DNA of 64,000 nucleotides, from assembly GCF_003290125.1 (NCBI RefSeq), contig NZ_QMKH01000001.1, positions 496,001 through 560,000 on the forward strand, written 5' to 3'. Below, piece after piece: positions 1 through 12,863 of this stretch (the stretch's first letter is position 1; every line of letters begins with the position of its first letter). This DNA comes from Microvirga flavescens. Its GTDB lineage: Bacteria; Pseudomonadota; Alphaproteobacteria; Rhizobiales; Beijerinckiaceae. Position numbers and translations under genes: made by a program. The notes under the pieces are model-generated. The model did no database searches, had not been told where the DNA came from, and was given only the letters and a program-made list of their open reading frames with translations.

Positions 1-776
1 GTGACCACCTCCACCGCGTCGGTGTGCGTCGTCGCCGTATGCGACCCGTCCTTCACTGTGAAGCTGAACTTCGTCGTGAACGAACCCGAGCTGGCCGTCG
101 AATTCGTCGGGTCGAACGTAAGGTTGTCGAAGAAGTTTTGCAGATCGAGCGCCTTGCCCGTCCATGTGACAGTGCGGATACCCGAGGAGGCGTTGTTGCT
201 GACGAGCGTCACGCCCGTGCCGGTCAAGCTGCCCAGCGTGCCATCGATGTTGGCGAACGAGAGCGTAACCGTGAGCTCGTCGTTCTCCGTATCGCTAAGC
301 GTCACGCCGCCGAACGGCTTGACCGCAGCCCCGTTGTCGTCCGCCGCAAAGCTCGTCGCTCCCGTGATCGAGAACGTCGGCGCCTCGTTCTCGTCGACGT
401 CCTTGAGATAGGTCTGAATCGTGGCTTCATCGATGACGGCTCCGCTGACGCCGTCCACGCGCTCGATTCGGATGCCTTCATGCGTGGTCAGATCTTCCCA
501 ATTGAATCCGGTGCCATCCGCTACCGTCAGATACCATTTGCCTGTGACGCTGTCCTTCTCAAGGCCATAGCGACCACCGGCGTTCAGGGTTTCGCCCGCA
601 AGAGTTCCAAAACGGAAGTAGGAATTTGCCGCGCCGATATCGTAATTCGTGATCTCAGCCAGCCTGAAGTTTGTCGGAACGTTTTCTTCGACCCAGAACG
701 CTGTCGGATCACCAGGAACTTCCTCAAGGCCGTGTCCGTTTGCGACCAGAACATTCAGAATAATCTCGTAAGGCAT
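1..776 (-). CDS. Large secreted/RTX-type protein, N-terminal part (runs off left edge)
   Basis: The frame is open from an ATG at 776, with AGGAG six bases upstream, to the window edge: 258 codons without a stop. The protein starts MPYEIILNVLVANG and has no signal peptide, as expected for a type I secretion substrate. Residues 126-133 (DVDENEAP) look like the acidic linker that joins cadherin/VCBS-type beta domains, and residues 134-258 look like one such domain (LSDTENDELTVTLSF at 160-174). It lies 66 bases downstream of the giant RTX gene on the same strand, so it is probably part of the same locus. No RTX nonapeptides are visible in this part; assignment to a secreted adhesin/RTX protein is inference from the domain style and context. 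Confidence 0.75.
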   Translation of the reverse strand, partial: MPYEIILNVLVANGHGLEEVPGDPTAFWVEENVPTNFRLAEITNYDIGAANSYFRFGTLAGETLNAGGRYGLEKDSVTGKWYLTVADGTGFNWEDLTTHEGIRIERVDGVSGAVIDEATIQTYLKDVDENEAPTFSITGATSFAADDNGAAVKPFGGVTLSDTENDELTVTLSFANIDGTLGSLTGTGVTLVSNNASSGIRTVTWTGKALDLQNFFDNLTFDPTNSTASSGSFTTKFSFTVKDGSHTATTHTDAVEVV

Positions 777-810
777 TTGAAACTCCTAATACGATGTACC
801 GTTGCTGTGT

Positions 811-836
811 AGCCAGGGCGGGTGTCCGCCCTGGCT
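811..836. terminator. Perfect 11-bp hairpin between two RTX-locus genes
   Basis: AGCCAGGGCGG and CCGCCCTGGCT form a perfect stem around a four-base loop, seven bases past the stop codon of the giant RTX gene. The minus strand has no T-run after the stem, while the plus strand has a weak one (AGTTTGTT). It may end or attenuate transcription from the giant gene into the downstream partial gene, or protect the mRNA 3' end. Confidence 0.5.
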
Positions 837-842
837 AGTTTG

Positions 843-3800
843 TTAAAGACCGCTGTAGATCCAGAAGTTGGCGTGGGTCAGATCCGGCCTTGAGGCGGGA
901 TCCAATGTCGCGAACAGAACGGCCGCTCTGTTCGTCGTGCCGTTACCGATGCCGTCCGCGTCATAGAACAGCTCGCCCGTTGCCTTGTTGTAGAGGATCT
1001 GAGCGCGAGCCAACGTTGCCGTTGTTCCCAGAACGAAGGCGTCCCGATCAAGCAACTTGTCTGCTTCGGCGGCCGTAAAGCCCGTGAAGCCGAACTGCCG
1101 GTTCAACCAGATCATATCGTTCTCGGCAGTGCCTGTTCCTACATGGAAGTCCTTGATCAGATCCTTGTTGGTCGTCGCATTCGGCGTCGACTGGAACTGG
1201 AAGACGTCGTTACCCTCGCCACCCGTTAGGGTGTCGTTGCCGCCGTTGCCCCTCAGGATGTCGTCGCCTTTGCCGCCCCGGAGATTATCGCCAAATGCGC
1301 CGCCGTAGATCTTGTCCGAAGTGTCCTTCTCGGACACCACCTCGACGAGGGCGTCTCGCAAGTTGATCCTGAGAGTGGTGATCGCAGAAGACAGGCCGCC
1401 CACTTTGTCTTCATGGGCCTGCACCTTGATGATGTGGAACTTCTCCTGTTCGAAATCGAGACCGATGCTCCGGTCAACCTTGATCAGCCAACGGCCCGTT
1501 CCGGCATCCTTCACCAGCTTGAATCGGCCCCCAGCGCTGTCTTCCAGCGTGAAGCGAAGTAGGTCGCCATCGACGTCTGTCGCTATTATTTCAGCGATCG
1601 TACTCTCGGAGGCCGTGTTCTCGCGAACCGCTGCCGTCGGCGTGCTGAGATTGAACCTCACATTACTCGGCGCAGTGTTGTCCGTCACCACATCCGGCAT
1701 ATGGCTGCCGTTTTCGAACAGCTCGATGCCGAGTGCGCGCAGGTCGTTTTTGTAGGCTTCGATGATGGCGTCGATTTCTGCCGCGGTCTTGCCGGGGTTG
1801 GCAAGTTCGAAGAGGCCGCGATGCAGGATGGCCTTGTCGGCGGTTCCGTAGAACGCTCCGTCGGTGCCGTTCATCTCGCCCGCGATGACATCGCTGAGAT
1901 TGTAGATGTCATACACATCGTTTCCGGCGCCACCGTTGAGGGTGTGAGCGACGGAGGAGTCGCCGCCCGCGAGCGTGTCGGCCCATTGGGTGCCCTCGAT
2001 CGAAGTCGCGAACTTGTTGCCGATCAGCCAGACGCCGTCCGCCTCACCGTCCGCGGCCCAGTCGACGCCGCCGTCCCCAAGGCTCACGAAATCGTGCGCC
2101 GCCTTGAGCACTTCGACGGACGCACCGCTCTTCAGACGGTACTTGCCGACATAGACTTCCGCCACGTCGTTCGTGCCTTCGCCGTCGAACTCGAACACCT
2201 CGTCGTCCGCGTGGCGGATCACATAGTGATCGTTGCCCGTGCCGCCGATATAGCGGCTCGCAGCGCCCGCGACTCCCAGCATGTTGAGGCCGCCGTCCAG
2301 GGTGTCGTTGCCGGCACCGCCGGAGAGCGTGTTGCCGAGGCCGTTGCCGGTGATGACGTTGTCGCTGCCATTGCCGAGAACGGTCATGCCGCCCAGCGTG
2401 CCGGCGCCCATCTCCAGCTTCTCGACCTCGTCCGCCAGCGTGTAGCTCATCACCGTCGTGCCGAACACGTCGCCGAACAGACGCACCGTATCGACGCCCT
2501 CGCCGGCATGCTCTTCGATGTCCACACCGTCGGTCCAGACCACGTAGGTATCGTTACCGCCGCCGCCGGCCAGGTGGTCGCGGTTGGTGTCGGACACCGG
2601 ACCCGTCACGCCGCCGCCGTTGAGGACGTCATCATACTGACTGCCCACGATGGTGTTGGCGAGAACGTTGCCGGTCAGCGTGATGCCGGAGGTGACGGAG
2701 TCGCCCGCTTCCAGCGTCTCGATGCCGATCGTATCGCTCAAGGTGTAGTTGCCGACGAACACATAGGCCTTGTCGTCGCCGCCGCCCGGAAGCGTCGACT
2801 CGACGATGTGCTCGAGGCCGGTGCGGATGTAGTAGACATCGTTACCGTCGCCGCCATCGAGGATGTCGTTACCGGTACCGCCGTCCAGTGTGTCGTTTCC
2901 GGTGCCGCCGATCAGCGTATCGTCGCCTTCGTTGCCGACAATCGAGTCGTCGCCACCACCGCCATCAAGGCTATCGTTGCCAGGGCCGCCGACCAATGTG
3001 TCGTTGCCCTCGCCACCGTGAATGGTGTCGTTGTCCTCGCCGCCGATGAGGACGTCATCACCGTTGTTGCCTTCGATGGAGTCGTTGCCCTTACCGCCGT
3101 CGAGGGTGTCGTTACCATCGCCGCCGATCAGCGTGTCGTCACCGTCGCCGCCGGTCGCAGTATCGTCACCGCCACCGCCGACAATCGTGTCGTCGCCGCC
3201 ACTACCGATGATTGTGTCGTTGCCGCCGCCGCCGATCAGCGTGTCGTTGCCAGGGCCGCCAACGAGAGTCGACCCGGGCGGAAGGCCCTCGATCTCGATG
3301 ACGTTCTCGATGCCTTGCCCGTGGAGATAGGCGATGGCATCGGCAAGGGCGGAAGGCGTCTTGTAAAGACCCTTGTAGATGTACGCGGTATCCTGCGTAT
3401 CGCCCGCCTCCGTCGTATCCTCACCGACGACCGTGTCGAGGGTGTTGTAGATGTAGTAGACGTCGTTGCCCTTACCGCCCTGCAGTTCGACGCCACGGTC
3501 AGCCGTGCCGCCGACCAGGGTGTCGGCATAATCGCCACCGATCTCGACCCGCGTGAACCGGTTGCCGGTGAGCTTGACGCCGGCATCCTCGCCCGCGCTG
3601 TTCTTGCCGGACGTGTAGCCCGCCCCAGCCTTGAGGATCTCGACCGCGGCTTCGAGCGCCGGACGGTACTCGGGCAGGAAGACCTCGACCGTATCCACAT
3701 CGGCCGTGTCGGTGGAGAGCTCCACGATCACGTCGCCCACATGATGGACACGGTAGGTATCGTTGCCCGAACCGCCGACGAGACGGCTTGCCGAAACGCC

Positions 3801-6800
3801 ACCGCTTTCGAGCGTATCGTTGCCGCCCCCGCCGTTGAGGGTATTAGCCGAACCATTGCCCTTGATGAAGTTGTCCTGGCCGTTGCCGGTCAAGGTCATC
3901 GCACCTGCGCCGGCGCCTGCTTCAAGGCTCTCGATACCGACATCGGCTCCGAGGACGAAGTTGTCGACGAAGATATAGGCCTTGTCGTTACCGCCGGTTG
4001 GATCGGTGGTTTCGACAACGGTGTCGCCTGCGCGGATGTAGTAGACGTCATCACCGTCGCCGCCGGCCAGCTGATCGTTGCCGACGCCGCCGTCGAGCGT
4101 ATCGTTGCCGATGCCGCCAGAAAGCTGATCGTCACCCTCACCGCCGAAGAGCTTGTCGTCCCCGTCGCCGCCGTCGATGCTGTCCTTGCCGTCGCCACCG
4201 TCGATCGTGTCGTTACCGAGACCACCAAGGAGCGAGTCGTCGCCTGTTCCGCCGGAGATGTCGTCGTTGTCGGCGCCGCCGTCGATGGTGTCGTTGCCCG
4301 AACCGCCGCTCAGAATGTCGTCGCCGGCCTCGCCATAGATCTTGTCGTTGTCGGCTCCGCCGAAGAGCGTATCGTTGCTCTCACGACCCTCGATCGTGTC
4401 GTTGCCCTTGCCGCCATCATATTCGTCCGCGTCGGGCGTACCGATAAAGTGGTCGTCACCATCCGTGCCTATGCTCGGGTCGTGGGGCGGCAGGCCTGGG
4501 AGTTCGATGAACTTCTCGATGCCCATGGCCCTGAGACGAGCCTTCTGCGCATCCAGAGAGCCGGGAGCGGTATACTGCCCCAGATAGAGGACGGCGGTAT
4601 CGTTCGTATCGCCGCCGTCGCCAATGATCTCCCCTTCAACGACGTCTTTCACGTTCGTGATGTAGTAGACATCGTCGCCGGCACCGCCGCGCAGGGTGTG
4701 CTCCACGTCACGCTCACCGCCATTCAGGGTGTCGGCGAAGTTACCGCCCTGCAGGACCTTGGTATAGCGGTTGCCGGTGAGATCGACGCCGGCGCTGGCG
4801 CCGCCGCGAAGCTCTTCGACCGCCACGCCCTTGGCGAGCTCGTACTTGGCGAAGTTGACCTCGACGATGTCCCAATCGGCATTGTCAGCGCTCTCAAAGA
4901 CCTTGTCGTCCTTGTGGTTGAGGACGAACGTGTCGGCACCGCTGCCGCCGATGAGCTTGCTGGCCACCGTGCCGCCGCTGATGAGCAGATCGTTGCCCGC
5001 ACCGCCATCGAGAGTGTTGCCGGAGGCATTGCCCTTGATCGTGTTGTTCGAGCCATTGCCGATCAGCATCATCTGGCCGGTCGAGCCGCTGGCGTCGAGA
5101 TCTTCGACATAGTCCGACAGGGTGAACGCGCCGGTTGTGCCGCCGAACACGGCACCCTTCAGCACGACCTTGTCGTGGCCGCCGGCATCGCTGCCGTCGT
5201 CCTTGGTCTCGTCGATCACAACGCCGGCCTGCGTGACGATGTAAGTGTCGTCGCCGCCGCGGCCGCGCAGCACTTCCGTGCCCGTGCCCGCCGTTACGCC
5301 ACCGCCGTCGAGGATGTCGTTGCCTTCGCCGCCGATCAGGGTGTTGGCGTAGATGTTGCCTGTCAGCTTGACGCCGCCAACCACGCTCGAGTGCACTTCC
5401 AGGGTCTCGATCCCGATCGTGTCGCTCAGCGCGTAGTCGTTGAGGAAAACGACGCCCTTGTCGGCTGTGCCGCCGCTCGGATCCGTGCTCTCCTCGATCA
5501 CATCGTTCTTGTCGCGGATGTAATAGACGTCGTTGCCGTCGCCGCCGACCAGATGATCAACGCCCTCGGCGCCACCGTCGAGGGTGTCGTCGCCGGCATT
5601 GCCGTAAAGCCTATCGTTGCCGAGACCGCCGTTGAGCGAATCGTTGCCCGAACCACCTTCGAGCGAGTCATTGCCGTCACCGCCGTCGAGCATGTCGTCG
5701 TTCGCGCCGCCCTGGAGCGTGTCGTCGCCGTCGCCGCCATTGAGCTTGTCGTTGCCCGCGCCGCCGGAGAGCAGATCGTTGCCGAGACCGCCGACCAGCA
5801 CATCGTTGCCGTCACCGCCATCGAGCACGTCTTCGCCGTTGCCGCCGTCGAGCGTGTCGTTGCCGATGCCGCCGAGGAGCGAGTCATCGCCCGCGCCGCC
5901 GAGGAGCTTGTCATCCCCGTTGCCGCCATCGATGGAATCCTTGTCGTCGCCGCCGTCGATGGTGTCGTTGCCGAGACCGCCGAGGAGCGAGTCGTCGCCT
6001 GTACCGCCAGTGATGTCGTCGTTGTCGTCGCCACCGTCGATGGTGTCGTTGCCCGAACCGCCGCTCAGGATGTCATCGCCGGCACCGCCATAGATCTGGT
6101 CATTGTCCGCGCCGCCGATGAGCGTATCGCTGCTTGCCTGACCCGAAATATGGTCATTGCCCTTGCCACCATCATAAACGTCGGGATCCGGCGTACCTTC
6201 GAAGGTGTCGTCGTAATCCGTTCCGACAGTAGAATCGTCCGGGGGCAGGCCGGGGAGTTCGATGAAGTTCTCGATACCCATGGCCCTGAGACGGGCCTTC
6301 TGCGCATCCAGAGAGCCGGGAGCGGTATACTGCCCCAGATAAAGGACGGCTGTATCGCCGGTATCTTCACCTGCGCCGATGATCTCGTCTCTGATCTCAT
6401 CGTTCACGTTGACGATGTAGTACGTGTCGTTGCCGGCACCGCCACGATAGGTGTGAACGACACTCGCCGCGCTGCCATTCAGGGTGTCATCGAAATCGCC
6501 ACCCTGCAGGACCTTGGTATAGTGATTACCCTTCAGCTCGACGCCGGCGCGTGCGCCGCCGCGAAGCTCCTCAACCGCGATACCGCTTGCAAGCGTGTAG
6601 TTGGCGAAGTTGACCTCGACGATATCCCAACCGGCATCGTCAGCGCTCTCAAAGACCTTGTCGTCCTTGTGGTTGAGGACGAACACGTCGTTGCCGCTGC
6701 CGCCGATGAGCTTGCTGGCCACCGTGCCGCCGCTGATGAGCACGTCATTGCCCGCGCCACCGTCCAGAGTGTTGCCGGAGGCATTACCCTTGATCGTGTT

Positions 6801-9800
6801 GTTCGAGCCATTGCCGATCAGCATCATCTGGCCGGTCGAGCCGCTGGCGTCGAGATCTTCGACATAATCCGACAGGGTGAACGCGCCGGTTGTGCCGCCG
6901 AACACGGCACCCTTCAGCACGACCTTGTCGTGGCCGCCGGCATCGCTGCCGTCATCCTTGGTCTCGTCGACCACAACGCCGGCCTGCGTGACGATGTAGG
7001 TGTCGTCGCCACCGCGGCCGCGCAGCACTTCCGTGCCCGTGCCGGCCGTCACGCCGCCGCCGTCGAGAGTATCGTTGTCACCGCTACCGATCAGGGTATT
7101 GGCGTAGATGTTGCCGGTCAGCTTGACGCCGCCGACCACGCTCGAGTGCGCTTCCAGGATCTCGATCCCGATCGTGTCGCTCAACGTGTAGTCATTGAAG
7201 AAAATGACGCCCTTGTCGGCGGTGCCGCCGCTCGGATCCGTGCTCTCTTCGATGACGTCGATGGTGTCGCGGATGTAGTAGACGTCGTTGCCCTCGCCAC
7301 CGACCAGCTTGTCTTGAGGCGAAGAAGCACCAAGGGGTAAGGGATCAATACCGCCGTCAAGGGTGTCGTCACCGGCATTGCCGTAGAGCGTATCGCTGTC
7401 CGCACCGCCATTGAGCGAGTCGTTGCCCGAACCACCCTCGAGCAGGTCTTCTCCGGAACCGCCCAGAAGCGTGTCGTCGTTCGCGCCGCCCCGGAGCGTG
7501 TCGTTGCCGTCGCCTCCGTCGAGCTTGTCGTTGCCCGCACCACCGTCGAGCAGATCGTTGCCGCCGCCGCCGAGCAACACATCGTTGCCATCGTTGCCTT
7601 CGAGAATGTCGTCGTCGTCGCCGCCGTCGATGGTGTCGTTACCGGTACCGCCGAGCAGCGAGTCGTTGCCGGTGCCGCCGAAGATCTCATCATGGTCCGC
7701 ACCGCCGTCGATGGTGTCATCGCCGGAATTGCCGCTCAGCCTGTCGTCGCCAGCCTCGCCATAAATCTTGTCGTTGTCGGCGCCGCCCGCGAGCGTGTCG
7801 CCGCTTTCGCGGCCCCAGATCGTGTCGTCGCCGCCAAGACCGTCATAAGTGTCGGAATCCGGCGTACCTTCCCAGTAATCGTTGCCGCTTGTGCCGACAG
7901 TGGAATCCGGAGGCACTCCGTCGATGACTTCGAAGAGCTCGATGCCCATGCCACGCAGGCGAGTTTTGGCATTCTCGATCTTCGTCGCGTCGTTGTCGTA
8001 AAGCCCCTTATAAAGAATTGCCTTGTCTGCCGTATCGCCGCCAGCGCCGATGATTTCGCCAATAACCTCATCGTCAACATGGGTGATGTAGTAAACGTCG
8101 TTCCCGGCGCCGCCTTCAAGACTGTGCTTCTGGGTTGCGCCGCCGCCGTTCAGCGTATCGGCGTACTTCGTGCCGACCACCCGCTTGGTGTAAGTGTTAC
8201 CCTTGAGATTGATGCCGAGGACTTCGCTCGTGATGGTGTCTTCGCCGGAGCGGAAATCCTCATGAAGGGCACGCAACTCTTCAACGGCGCTTGCGCCAGA
8301 GAGGGTATAGCGGCTGACATTGATTTCAGCGATATCCCAACCGCTGTCGTCGGAGCTGTCAAAGATCCGATCCTGCAGATGGTTAACGATGTAGCGATCG
8401 TTTCCACCGCCGCCGATGAGGACGCTGCTCTTGCCGCCGCCACTGTACAAGATGTCGTCGCCGGCGCCGCCGTCGAGCGTATTCCCCGACGTGTTGCCCC
8501 AGATCACGTTGTCGCTGGCATTACCGATGAGCATCATCTCGCCGGTCGAGCCGCTGGCATCGAGAGCCTCGACGCGTTCGGCAAGATTGTAGATTCCGCG
8601 TGAGCCGCCGAAGACGTCGCCCTTGAGAAGGACGATATCGTAACCGCCCGCGTCGCCGGATCCATCAGCCTTCGTCTCGTCGATCTCGATACCCGCATGC
8701 GTGACGATATAGGTGTCGTTACCGCCGCGCCCGCGCAACACTTCGTTGCCGGAGCCCGCGGTGACGCCGCTTCCATCGAGGGTGTCGTTACCCTCGCCGC
8801 CGATCAGGGTGTTGGCGAACTTGTTGCCGGTCAGTTCGACCCCGAAGGTCACACCTTCACCAACTTCGAGTGTCTCGATGCCGATGGAATCATCGAGCTT
8901 GTACTTGTTGAGGAAGATGTAAGCCTTGTCTGCCGTACCGGAGGCCGGGTCCGTGCTTTCCTCGATGACGTCGATGGTGTCGCGGATGTAGTAGACGTCA
9001 TTGCCGTCGCCACCGCGCAGGATGTCGATCGCGTCGGTGCTGCCACCGTCCAGGGTATCGTCGCCGACGCCGCCGTTCAGCGTGTCGCTGTCGGCGCCGC
9101 CGTTGAGCTTGTCGTTGCCCGAGCCGCCGTTGAGGGTGTCATGGCCGGCGTCGCCCCAGAGCACGTCGTCATGGTTGCGGCCGTCGATCTCGTCGTCGCC
9201 GTCGCCGCCATAGATGGTGTCGTTGCCGTCGCCGCCGTCGACAATGTCATTGCCGCTGCCGGCATCGATGCTGTCGTTGCCGCCACCGCCGTAAATCTTG
9301 TCGTTGTCGGCGCCGCCGTTGAGAGAATCATCGCCGCCAAGACCGTCGATCGTGTCGTTACCCTTGCCGCCGTAGAGGGTGTCGTTACCTTCGCCGCCGC
9401 GCAGGGAATCGTCGCCATCGGTGCCATCGAGCTTGAAGATGATGTTCTCGATGTTCTTGAGCAGGCTGGTGTCGTATTCGGACACGGTGATGATGGCCGT
9501 ATCCCAACCTTCGCCGGTCCCGTTATATTCGATCGCCCGGTCGGTGTGGTTGCGGATCCAGTAAGTGTCGTTACCGAGGCCGCCGACCATCGTGTCAGCC
9601 GCCGGATCCAGGGATTCGATACCGCCGTCGAGCGTGTCGTCGCCCACGGCCCCCACGATGGAGTTCGCGAAGGCGTTACCCACCATGTGGAAATGGCGGG
9701 TGCTGCCTGGAGCAGTATCGATCCGCGCCTTGAAGGTGCGGACATTGACGTTCATGTCAAGAGCGTAGCTCACCGACGTGATGACGGTGTTGGTGTTGTT

Positions 9801-12794
9801 CTCGCTGGTGTTGTCGTCGACGATTCTCGTGTTCGAATCGTCGATGTAATAGACGTCGTTACCTGCGCCGCCGATAAGAAGGTCAGCTTTGCCCGCGGGG
9901 GCGCCGCCGCCGTTCAGGGTGTCGTTGCCGGCGCCACCGTAAATGGTGTTGGAATATTTATTACCCGTCAGGATCTGGCCGCTGCCGAGCTCACCACGAA
10001 TGGTCTCGATCTCGACATCGTCCGAGACCTTGTATTCGCTGGAATAGACGTGCACCTCGTCATAGCCGGACGAGTCGATGATCGAATCCTGCTTGGCATA
10101 GACGTAGTAATTGTCGTCACCATCGCCGCCATCGAGCGTGTCGCCGCGCATCTCACCCTTGACGAGGCGATTCTCCATGCCACTGGAGAGATGATCCTTG
10201 TTTTTTCCGCCGACGATCAGCTGCGCGTAGTCATTACCAGTCAGACTGATGGGCGATTCCAAGTCATAGGCACGCAGTTCTTCGATCGAAACATCGCGCT
10301 CGAGAGTGTACGATTCGGTTGCGAAAACCACATCACGAGTACTGTTCGCGTCATCGATTTCGATGATCTTGTCGGCGCCGTCGACAAAGTAGACATCATT
10401 GCCGGTGCCACCGATGAGCATATCCTTGCCAGCGAAGCCGTAGAGAGTATCGTCGCCGACTCCGCCTTCAAGCTTATCGTCGCCGTCATGACCCTTCATG
10501 ATGTTGTTGAGGTCATTGCCGATGAAGTGATAGCCCGCGTTTGTGGTGTTACCCTGAGCCTCGATGATCTCGACGCCAGCGGCATTGGTCTTCATGTTGA
10601 ACACGAGGCCGGTAGCGATCCGCGTTCCATCCGCCGCTATGGTGGCCGTCAGAATCCGGTCCGCATTACCTTCCGTGTCGACAATTACATCGCCTGAGCT
10701 GTCGACAATGTAGGTATCGTTGCCCTGGCGACCCTCCATCCTGTCGGCGCCCGCACCGCCATCGATAGTGTTGTCGACATGAGTTCCACGCAAAGTGTCG
10801 TCGAACTTGGAGCCAACGATGTTTTCGATGGCATTATCCCAGTTGGGATCGAATATATCTCCTTCGGCATGCCCGCCCCTGGCGATCAGATCTCGAAGAT
10901 CGACCTCGACTGCAGCATCGGAATTCTTGTAGGTGACCGTATCGATGCCACCGCCGCCGGACAGGTAATCCTTGCCCGCGCCGCCATCGAGGGTGTCATT
11001 ACCCTCGCCGCCATAGAGCGCGTCGTCGCCGTCGTTGCCTTCCAGTGTATCGTCACCGAAGTAGCCATAGAACTCGTCGCGAGCGCCGATCAGATTGGAG
11101 TTTCCGCTGCTCCGGCCGATCATCCTGTCGCCAAATGCGGAGCCCTCGATCGCGATCGATCCATCGGTATCCCAGTAAACATCACCCTTGGCGTCACCTG
11201 TGCTCTTGCTCGTGTCGGACATATTGATCGTAAGTCCGGTCCCGCCACCGATCGCAGCATGATCCCTATAGGTGACTAGATCCCAACCTGAACCACCGCT
11301 GTACAGGTCCGCACCTGCGTCGCCGAAGAAGGTATCTTGGCCCTCCTCACCCTCGAGGGTGTCATCACCGGCACCGCCCTTAAAAGCGTCGTTACCCCGG
11401 CCACCGATAAGGAAATCGTTACCGGTTCCGCCCAGCAACGAGTCATTGCCATCATGCCCATAGATCCTGTCGTTGCCGGCCCCGCCATCGAGCGTGTCGC
11501 CGAGAAGCGTTCCGCCGAATTGCGTGTTGATGATGCCGTTGGCGTCGATGGATTTGTTCAGACCAACAGTGGCCCCGTCGGCCAGACGGTTGTCGGCGAT
11601 GGCTTCGTGCAAGACATTCGAAGCGTCTCTCCACGTGATGGAATGACGCCCATCCGAGAGCATCTCGATCCGGAGATTGCTGACAGCGCCAGACCCGATC
11701 AGCTTGTGAGCAGAAACACCTGTGGGGTAATCGCCCGGAGGCCATGCAGTCGCGACATAGACCTGCCCCCCACTGATCCAGGTTACGACTGTGGCTTCAT
11801 CTCCCTGCGAGGACTTTGCGAGAGCAACCTGCGAAACATTGTATGGCGCACCCCGGTTGAAAATCGCAGTGACGCCGCCGCGTTGCGTCAATCCATCGAA
11901 AAACCAGACGTAGAGTCGATCGTTCTCAGTCTCAGACTCGCCAATCACGGCCATCGCCCAGGTGTTGCCCTTCACGCCAACAGCAGCGACCCCGTTCGGA
12001 TCTTTAACAGCACCCCAATCGTAACTGAATCCAAGAATCTTCGACTGAACCTCGTCCGAGCCCTTCGTACGAAGATAGACCTTGACATACGCTCCATTCG
12101 AATCGGTATCGACACCGAGGGACACATATTGGTTACCCGCCAGATCCGCGGTGGCGTGGCTATCCGACCCAGACTCGGAACCAATTTGGATCTGCGCGGT
12201 ATTGGGGTTCAGGTCACTGCCATACGCAGCGGAATATGTGGTCCAACGGGTTGGCGCCCCTACGGTGCCAGAAGTGTACTGCCGAACGCCAGAAAAGCTA
12301 AAACCACCCTCTTCCAAAGCCTGCATCTTGACATCGGTGACGACATTCCTCCCGCCGATGTAAGGTGGAGTGGCAAAGCCGAAGTCTTTAATTTTCGTAA
12401 GACTTTGGCTTATCTGCGTAAATCTATGCTGGTCACCATTATTCCAACTGTTATGCAGAACAAAATCTCCGTTCGCCAACTGAATTAAATCCAGCTTCTG
12501 CGCAATGACTGTATCTACAAAGACAATTCCTGATATGGGGGTGCCGTCGGCATTCAGATACTGAAGCTTGACTCCCGCGACCTCCACGTCTGACCAGGCA
12601 CTCAGATAGCGACCGTCCTTGAGAGCAACGAGAGCATAGGTGTCCCTCGCACGCGTCGGCGTCGCCGGACCTAACGCCCTCCCGTAATTCCACACCAAGG
12701 GAGTATTCGGCGTGAGGGTCCCCGCGAGGGTTTGCTCGGTCCCAGTCGAGGCGTTTGAACCAACCTCATTACCCAGATCAACGGTCTTAGCCAT
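843..12794 (-). CDS. Giant RTX calcium-binding secreted protein (about 3,983 residues)
   Basis: Probable type I-secreted, cell-surface or extracellular calcium-binding protein. Start chosen at ATG 12794 ([12 protein letters not shown]), which has GGGGGGAG five bases upstream; a longer in-frame start at 12845 lacks this. Residues about 30-430 carry repeated tryptophan/aspartate-rich beta-strand motifs (for example [12 protein letters not shown]) resembling a degenerate beta-propeller. From about 430 to 3,700 there are dozens of GGxGxD nonapeptides ([11 protein letters not shown] type), interspersed with [18 protein letters not shown] modules, arranged in mega-repeats. Residues about 3,700-3,820 form a cadherin-like domain ([11 protein letters not shown]). 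The end has a final RTX block and the C-terminal domain with [16 protein letters not shown], typical of type I secretion signals. There is no N-terminal signal peptide and no transporter gene nearby. Ligand, enzymatic activity and cell location beyond secretion cannot be read from the sequence. Confidence 0.9.
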   Translation of the reverse strand: MAKTVDLGNEVGSNASTGTEQTLAGTLTPNTPLVWNYGRALGPATPTRARDTYALVALKDGRYLSAWSDVEVAGVKLQYLNADGTPISGIVFVDTVIAQKLDLIQLANGDFVLHNSWNNGDQHRFTQISQSLTKIKDFGFATPPYIGGRNVVTDVKMQALEEGGFSFSGVRQYTSGTVGAPTRWTTYSAAYGSDLNPNTAQIQIGSESGSDSHATADLAGNQYVSLGVDTDSNGAYVKVYLRTKGSDEVQSKILGFSYDWGAVKDPNGVAAVGVKGNTWAMAVIGESETENDRLYVWFFDGLTQRGGVTAIFNRGAPYNVSQVALAKSSQGDEATVVTWISGGQVYVATAWPPGDYPTGVSAHKLIGSGAVSNLRIEMLSDGRHSITWRDASNVLHEAIADNRLADGATVGLNKSIDANGIINTQFGGTLLGDTLDGGAGNDRIYGHDGNDSLLGGTGNDFLIGGRGNDAFKGGAGDDTLEGEEGQDTFFGDAGADLYSGGSGWDLVTYRDHAAIGGGTGLTINMSDTSKSTGDAKGDVYWDTDGSIAIEGSAFGDRMIGRSSGNSNLIGARDEFYGYFGDDTLEGNDGDDALYGGEGNDTLDGGAGKDYLSGGGGIDTVTYKNSDAAVEVDLRDLIARGGHAEGDIFDPNWDNAIENIVGSKFDDTLRGTHVDNTIDGGAGADRMEGRQGNDTYIVDSSGDVIVDTEGNADRILTATIAADGTRIATGLVFNMKTNAAGVEIIEAQGNTTNAGYHFIGNDLNNIMKGHDGDDKLEGGVGDDTLYGFAGKDMLIGGTGNDVYFVDGADKIIEIDDANSTRDVVFATESYTLERDVSIEELRAYDLESPISLTGNDYAQLIVGGKNKDHLSSGMENRLVKGEMRGDTLDGGDGDDNYYVYAKQDSIIDSSGYDEVHVYSSEYKVSDDVEIETIRGELGSGQILTGNKYSNTIYGGAGNDTLNGGGAPAGKADLLIGGAGNDVYYIDDSNTRIVDDNTSENNTNTVITSVSYALDMNVNVRTFKARIDTAPGSTRHFHMVGNAFANSIVGAVGDDTLDGGIESLDPAADTMVGGLGNDTYWIRNHTDRAIEYNGTGEGWDTAIITVSEYDTSLLKNIENIIFKLDGTDGDDSLRGGEGNDTLYGGKGNDTIDGLGGDDSLNGGADNDKIYGGGGNDSIDAGSGNDIVDGGDGNDTIYGGDGDDEIDGRNHDDVLWGDAGHDTLNGGSGNDKLNGGADSDTLNGGVGDDTLDGGSTDAIDILRGGDGNDVYYIRDTIDVIEESTDPASGTADKAYIFLNKYKLDDSIGIETLEVGEGVTFGVELTGNKFANTLIGGEGNDTLDGSGVTAGSGNEVLRGRGGNDTYIVTHAGIEIDETKADGSGDAGGYDIVLLKGDVFGGSRGIYNLAERVEALDASGSTGEMMLIGNASDNVIWGNTSGNTLDGGAGDDILYSGGGKSSVLIGGGGNDRYIVNHLQDRIFDSSDDSGWDIAEINVSRYTLSGASAVEELRALHEDFRSGEDTITSEVLGINLKGNTYTKRVVGTKYADTLNGGGATQKHSLEGGAGNDVYYITHVDDEVIGEIIGAGGDTADKAILYKGLYDNDATKIENAKTRLRGMGIELFEVIDGVPPDSTVGTSGNDYWEGTPDSDTYDGLGGDDTIWGRESGDTLAGGADNDKIYGEAGDDRLSGNSGDDTIDGGADHDEIFGGTGNDSLLGGTGNDTIDGGDDDDILEGNDGNDVLLGGGGNDLLDGGAGNDKLDGGDGNDTLRGGANDDTLLGGSGEDLLEGGSGNDSLNGGADSDTLYGNAGDDTLDGGIDPLPLGASSPQDKLVGGEGNDVYYIRDTIDVIEESTDPSGGTADKGVIFFNDYTLSDTIGIEILEAHSSVVGGVKLTGNIYANTLIGSGDNDTLDGGGVTAGTGTEVLRGRGGDDTYIVTQAGVVVDETKDDGSDAGGHDKVVLKGAVFGGTTGAFTLSDYVEDLDASGSTGQMMLIGNGSNNTIKGNASGNTLDGGAGNDVLISGGTVASKLIGGSGNDVFVLNHKDDKVFESADDAGWDIVEVNFANYTLASGIAVEELRGGARAGVELKGNHYTKVLQGGDFDDTLNGSAASVVHTYRGGAGNDTYYIVNVNDEIRDEIIGAGEDTGDTAVLYLGQYTAPGSLDAQKARLRAMGIENFIELPGLPPDDSTVGTDYDDTFEGTPDPDVYDGGKGNDHISGQASSDTLIGGADNDQIYGGAGDDILSGGSGNDTIDGGDDNDDITGGTGDDSLLGGLGNDTIDGGDDKDSIDGGNGDDKLLGGAGDDSLLGGIGNDTLDGGNGEDVLDGGDGNDVLVGGLGNDLLSGGAGNDKLNGGDGDDTLQGGANDDMLDGGDGNDSLEGGSGNDSLNGGLGNDRLYGNAGDDTLDGGAEGVDHLVGGDGNDVYYIRDKNDVIEESTDPSGGTADKGVVFLNDYALSDTIGIETLEVHSSVVGGVKLTGNIYANTLIGGEGNDILDGGGVTAGTGTEVLRGRGGDDTYIVTQAGVVIDETKDDGSDAGGHDKVVLKGAVFGGTTGAFTLSDYVEDLDASGSTGQMMLIGNGSNNTIKGNASGNTLDGGAGNDLLISGGTVASKLIGGSGADTFVLNHKDDKVFESADNADWDIVEVNFAKYELAKGVAVEELRGGASAGVDLTGNRYTKVLQGGNFADTLNGGERDVEHTLRGGAGDDVYYITNVKDVVEGEIIGDGGDTNDTAVLYLGQYTAPGSLDAQKARLRAMGIEKFIELPGLPPHDPSIGTDGDDHFIGTPDADEYDGGKGNDTIEGRESNDTLFGGADNDKIYGEAGDDILSGGSGNDTIDGGADNDDISGGTGDDSLLGGLGNDTIDGGDGKDSIDGGDGDDKLFGGEGDDQLSGGIGNDTLDGGVGNDQLAGGDGDDVYYIRAGDTVVETTDPTGGNDKAYIFVDNFVLGADVGIESLEAGAGAGAMTLTGNGQDNFIKGNGSANTLNGGGGNDTLESGGVSASRLVGGSGNDTYRVHHVGDVIVELSTDTADVDTVEVFLPEYRPALEAAVEILKAGAGYTSGKNSAGEDAGVKLTGNRFTRVEIGGDYADTLVGGTADRGVELQGGKGNDVYYIYNTLDTVVGEDTTEAGDTQDTAYIYKGLYKTPSALADAIAYLHGQGIENVIEIEGLPPGSTLVGGPGNDTLIGGGGNDTIIGSGGDDTIVGGGGDDTATGGDGDDTLIGGDGNDTLDGGKGNDSIEGNNGDDVLIGGEDNDTIHGGEGNDTLVGGPGNDSLDGGGGDDSIVGNEGDDTLIGGTGNDTLDGGTGNDILDGGDGNDVYYIRTGLEHIVESTLPGGGDDKAYVFVGNYTLSDTIGIETLEAGDSVTSGITLTGNVLANTIVGSQYDDVLNGGGVTGPVSDTNRDHLAGGGGNDTYVVWTDGVDIEEHAGEGVDTVRLFGDVFGTTVMSYTLADEVEKLEMGAGTLGGMTVLGNGSDNVITGNGLGNTLSGGAGNDTLDGGLNMLGVAGAASRYIGGTGNDHYVIRHADDEVFEFDGEGTNDVAEVYVGKYRLKSGASVEVLKAAHDFVSLGDGGVDWAADGEADGVWLIGNKFATSIEGTQWADTLAGGDSSVAHTLNGGAGNDVYDIYNLSDVIAGEMNGTDGAFYGTADKAILHRGLFELANPGKTAAEIDAIIEAYKNDLRALGIELFENGSHMPDVVTDNTAPSNVRFNLSTPTAAVRENTASESTIAEIIATDVDGDLLRFTLEDSAGGRFKLVKDAGTGRWLIKVDRSIGLDFEQEKFHIIKVQAHEDKVGGLSSAITTLRINLRDALVEVVSEKDTSDKIYGGAFGDNLRGGKGDDILRGNGGNDTLTGGEGNDVFQFQSTPNATTNKDLIKDFHVGTGTAENDMIWLNRQFGFTGFTAAEADKLLDRDAFVLGTTATLARAQILYNKATGELFYDADGIGNGTTNRAAVLFATLDPASRPDLTHANFWIYSGL
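1734..7949 (-). repeat. Four tandem mega-repeat units inside the giant RTX gene
   Basis: Each unit ends in a conserved (M/Q/L)GIE(N/L)F-type motif followed by a proline-rich linker ([11 protein letters not shown] type). Using that motif as anchor, the units span 1734-3317 (1,584 bp), 3318-4526 (1,209 bp), 4527-6281 (1,755 bp) and 6282-7949 (1,668 bp), all multiples of three. The 1,755-bp and 1,668-bp units are close to identical over long stretches (for example 5041-5340 against 6796-7095), which points to a recent duplication. The outer units are clearly diverged, and one unit is shortened. A further, more diverged unit ends at 7950 and reaches upstream toward about 9300. Confidence 0.85.
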
Positions 12795-12820
12795 GACACT
12801 CCCCCCAACATGGGACAAAC

Positions 12821-12863
12821 AATACGTTACCTCGTAACATCGCACGTAACGTTATTTAGTCAA
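12821..12863 (-). promoter_or_regulatory. Candidate promoter/operator of the giant RTX gene
   Basis: Minus-strand TTGACT (12863-12858) could be a -35 element, with a weak GATGTT 16 bases on as -10. Between and after them lie GTAAC units: CACGTAAC at 12843-12850 and a perfect GTTAC-CTC-GTAAC inverted repeat at 12826-12838. The 8-mer CACGTAAC recurs upstream of the RTX gene at 28.9 kb. The repeats are seen; the promoter and regulator are inferred. Confidence 0.5.

Noticed and set aside
24..812. Plus-strand open frames at the left edge
   Set aside because: They oppose a minus-strand frame with a good ribosome binding site and recognisable cadherin-like sequence; the plus-strand products are arginine-rich and featureless.
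1701..7340. 1,879-codon plus-strand open frame opposite the giant RTX gene, with further long frames at 8697-10697 and 11337-12488
   Set aside because: It is the shadow of the glycine/aspartate-rich repeats: the reverse of GGN-GAC codons rarely gives stops. It has no ribosome binding site, and its valine/alanine/aspartate-rich sequence mirrors the repeat phase of the RTX protein.
3000..9400. Dense short repeats that could suggest a CRISPR array or satellite DNA
   Set aside because: They stay in one reading frame and encode RTX nonapeptides; there are no constant-length unique spacers.
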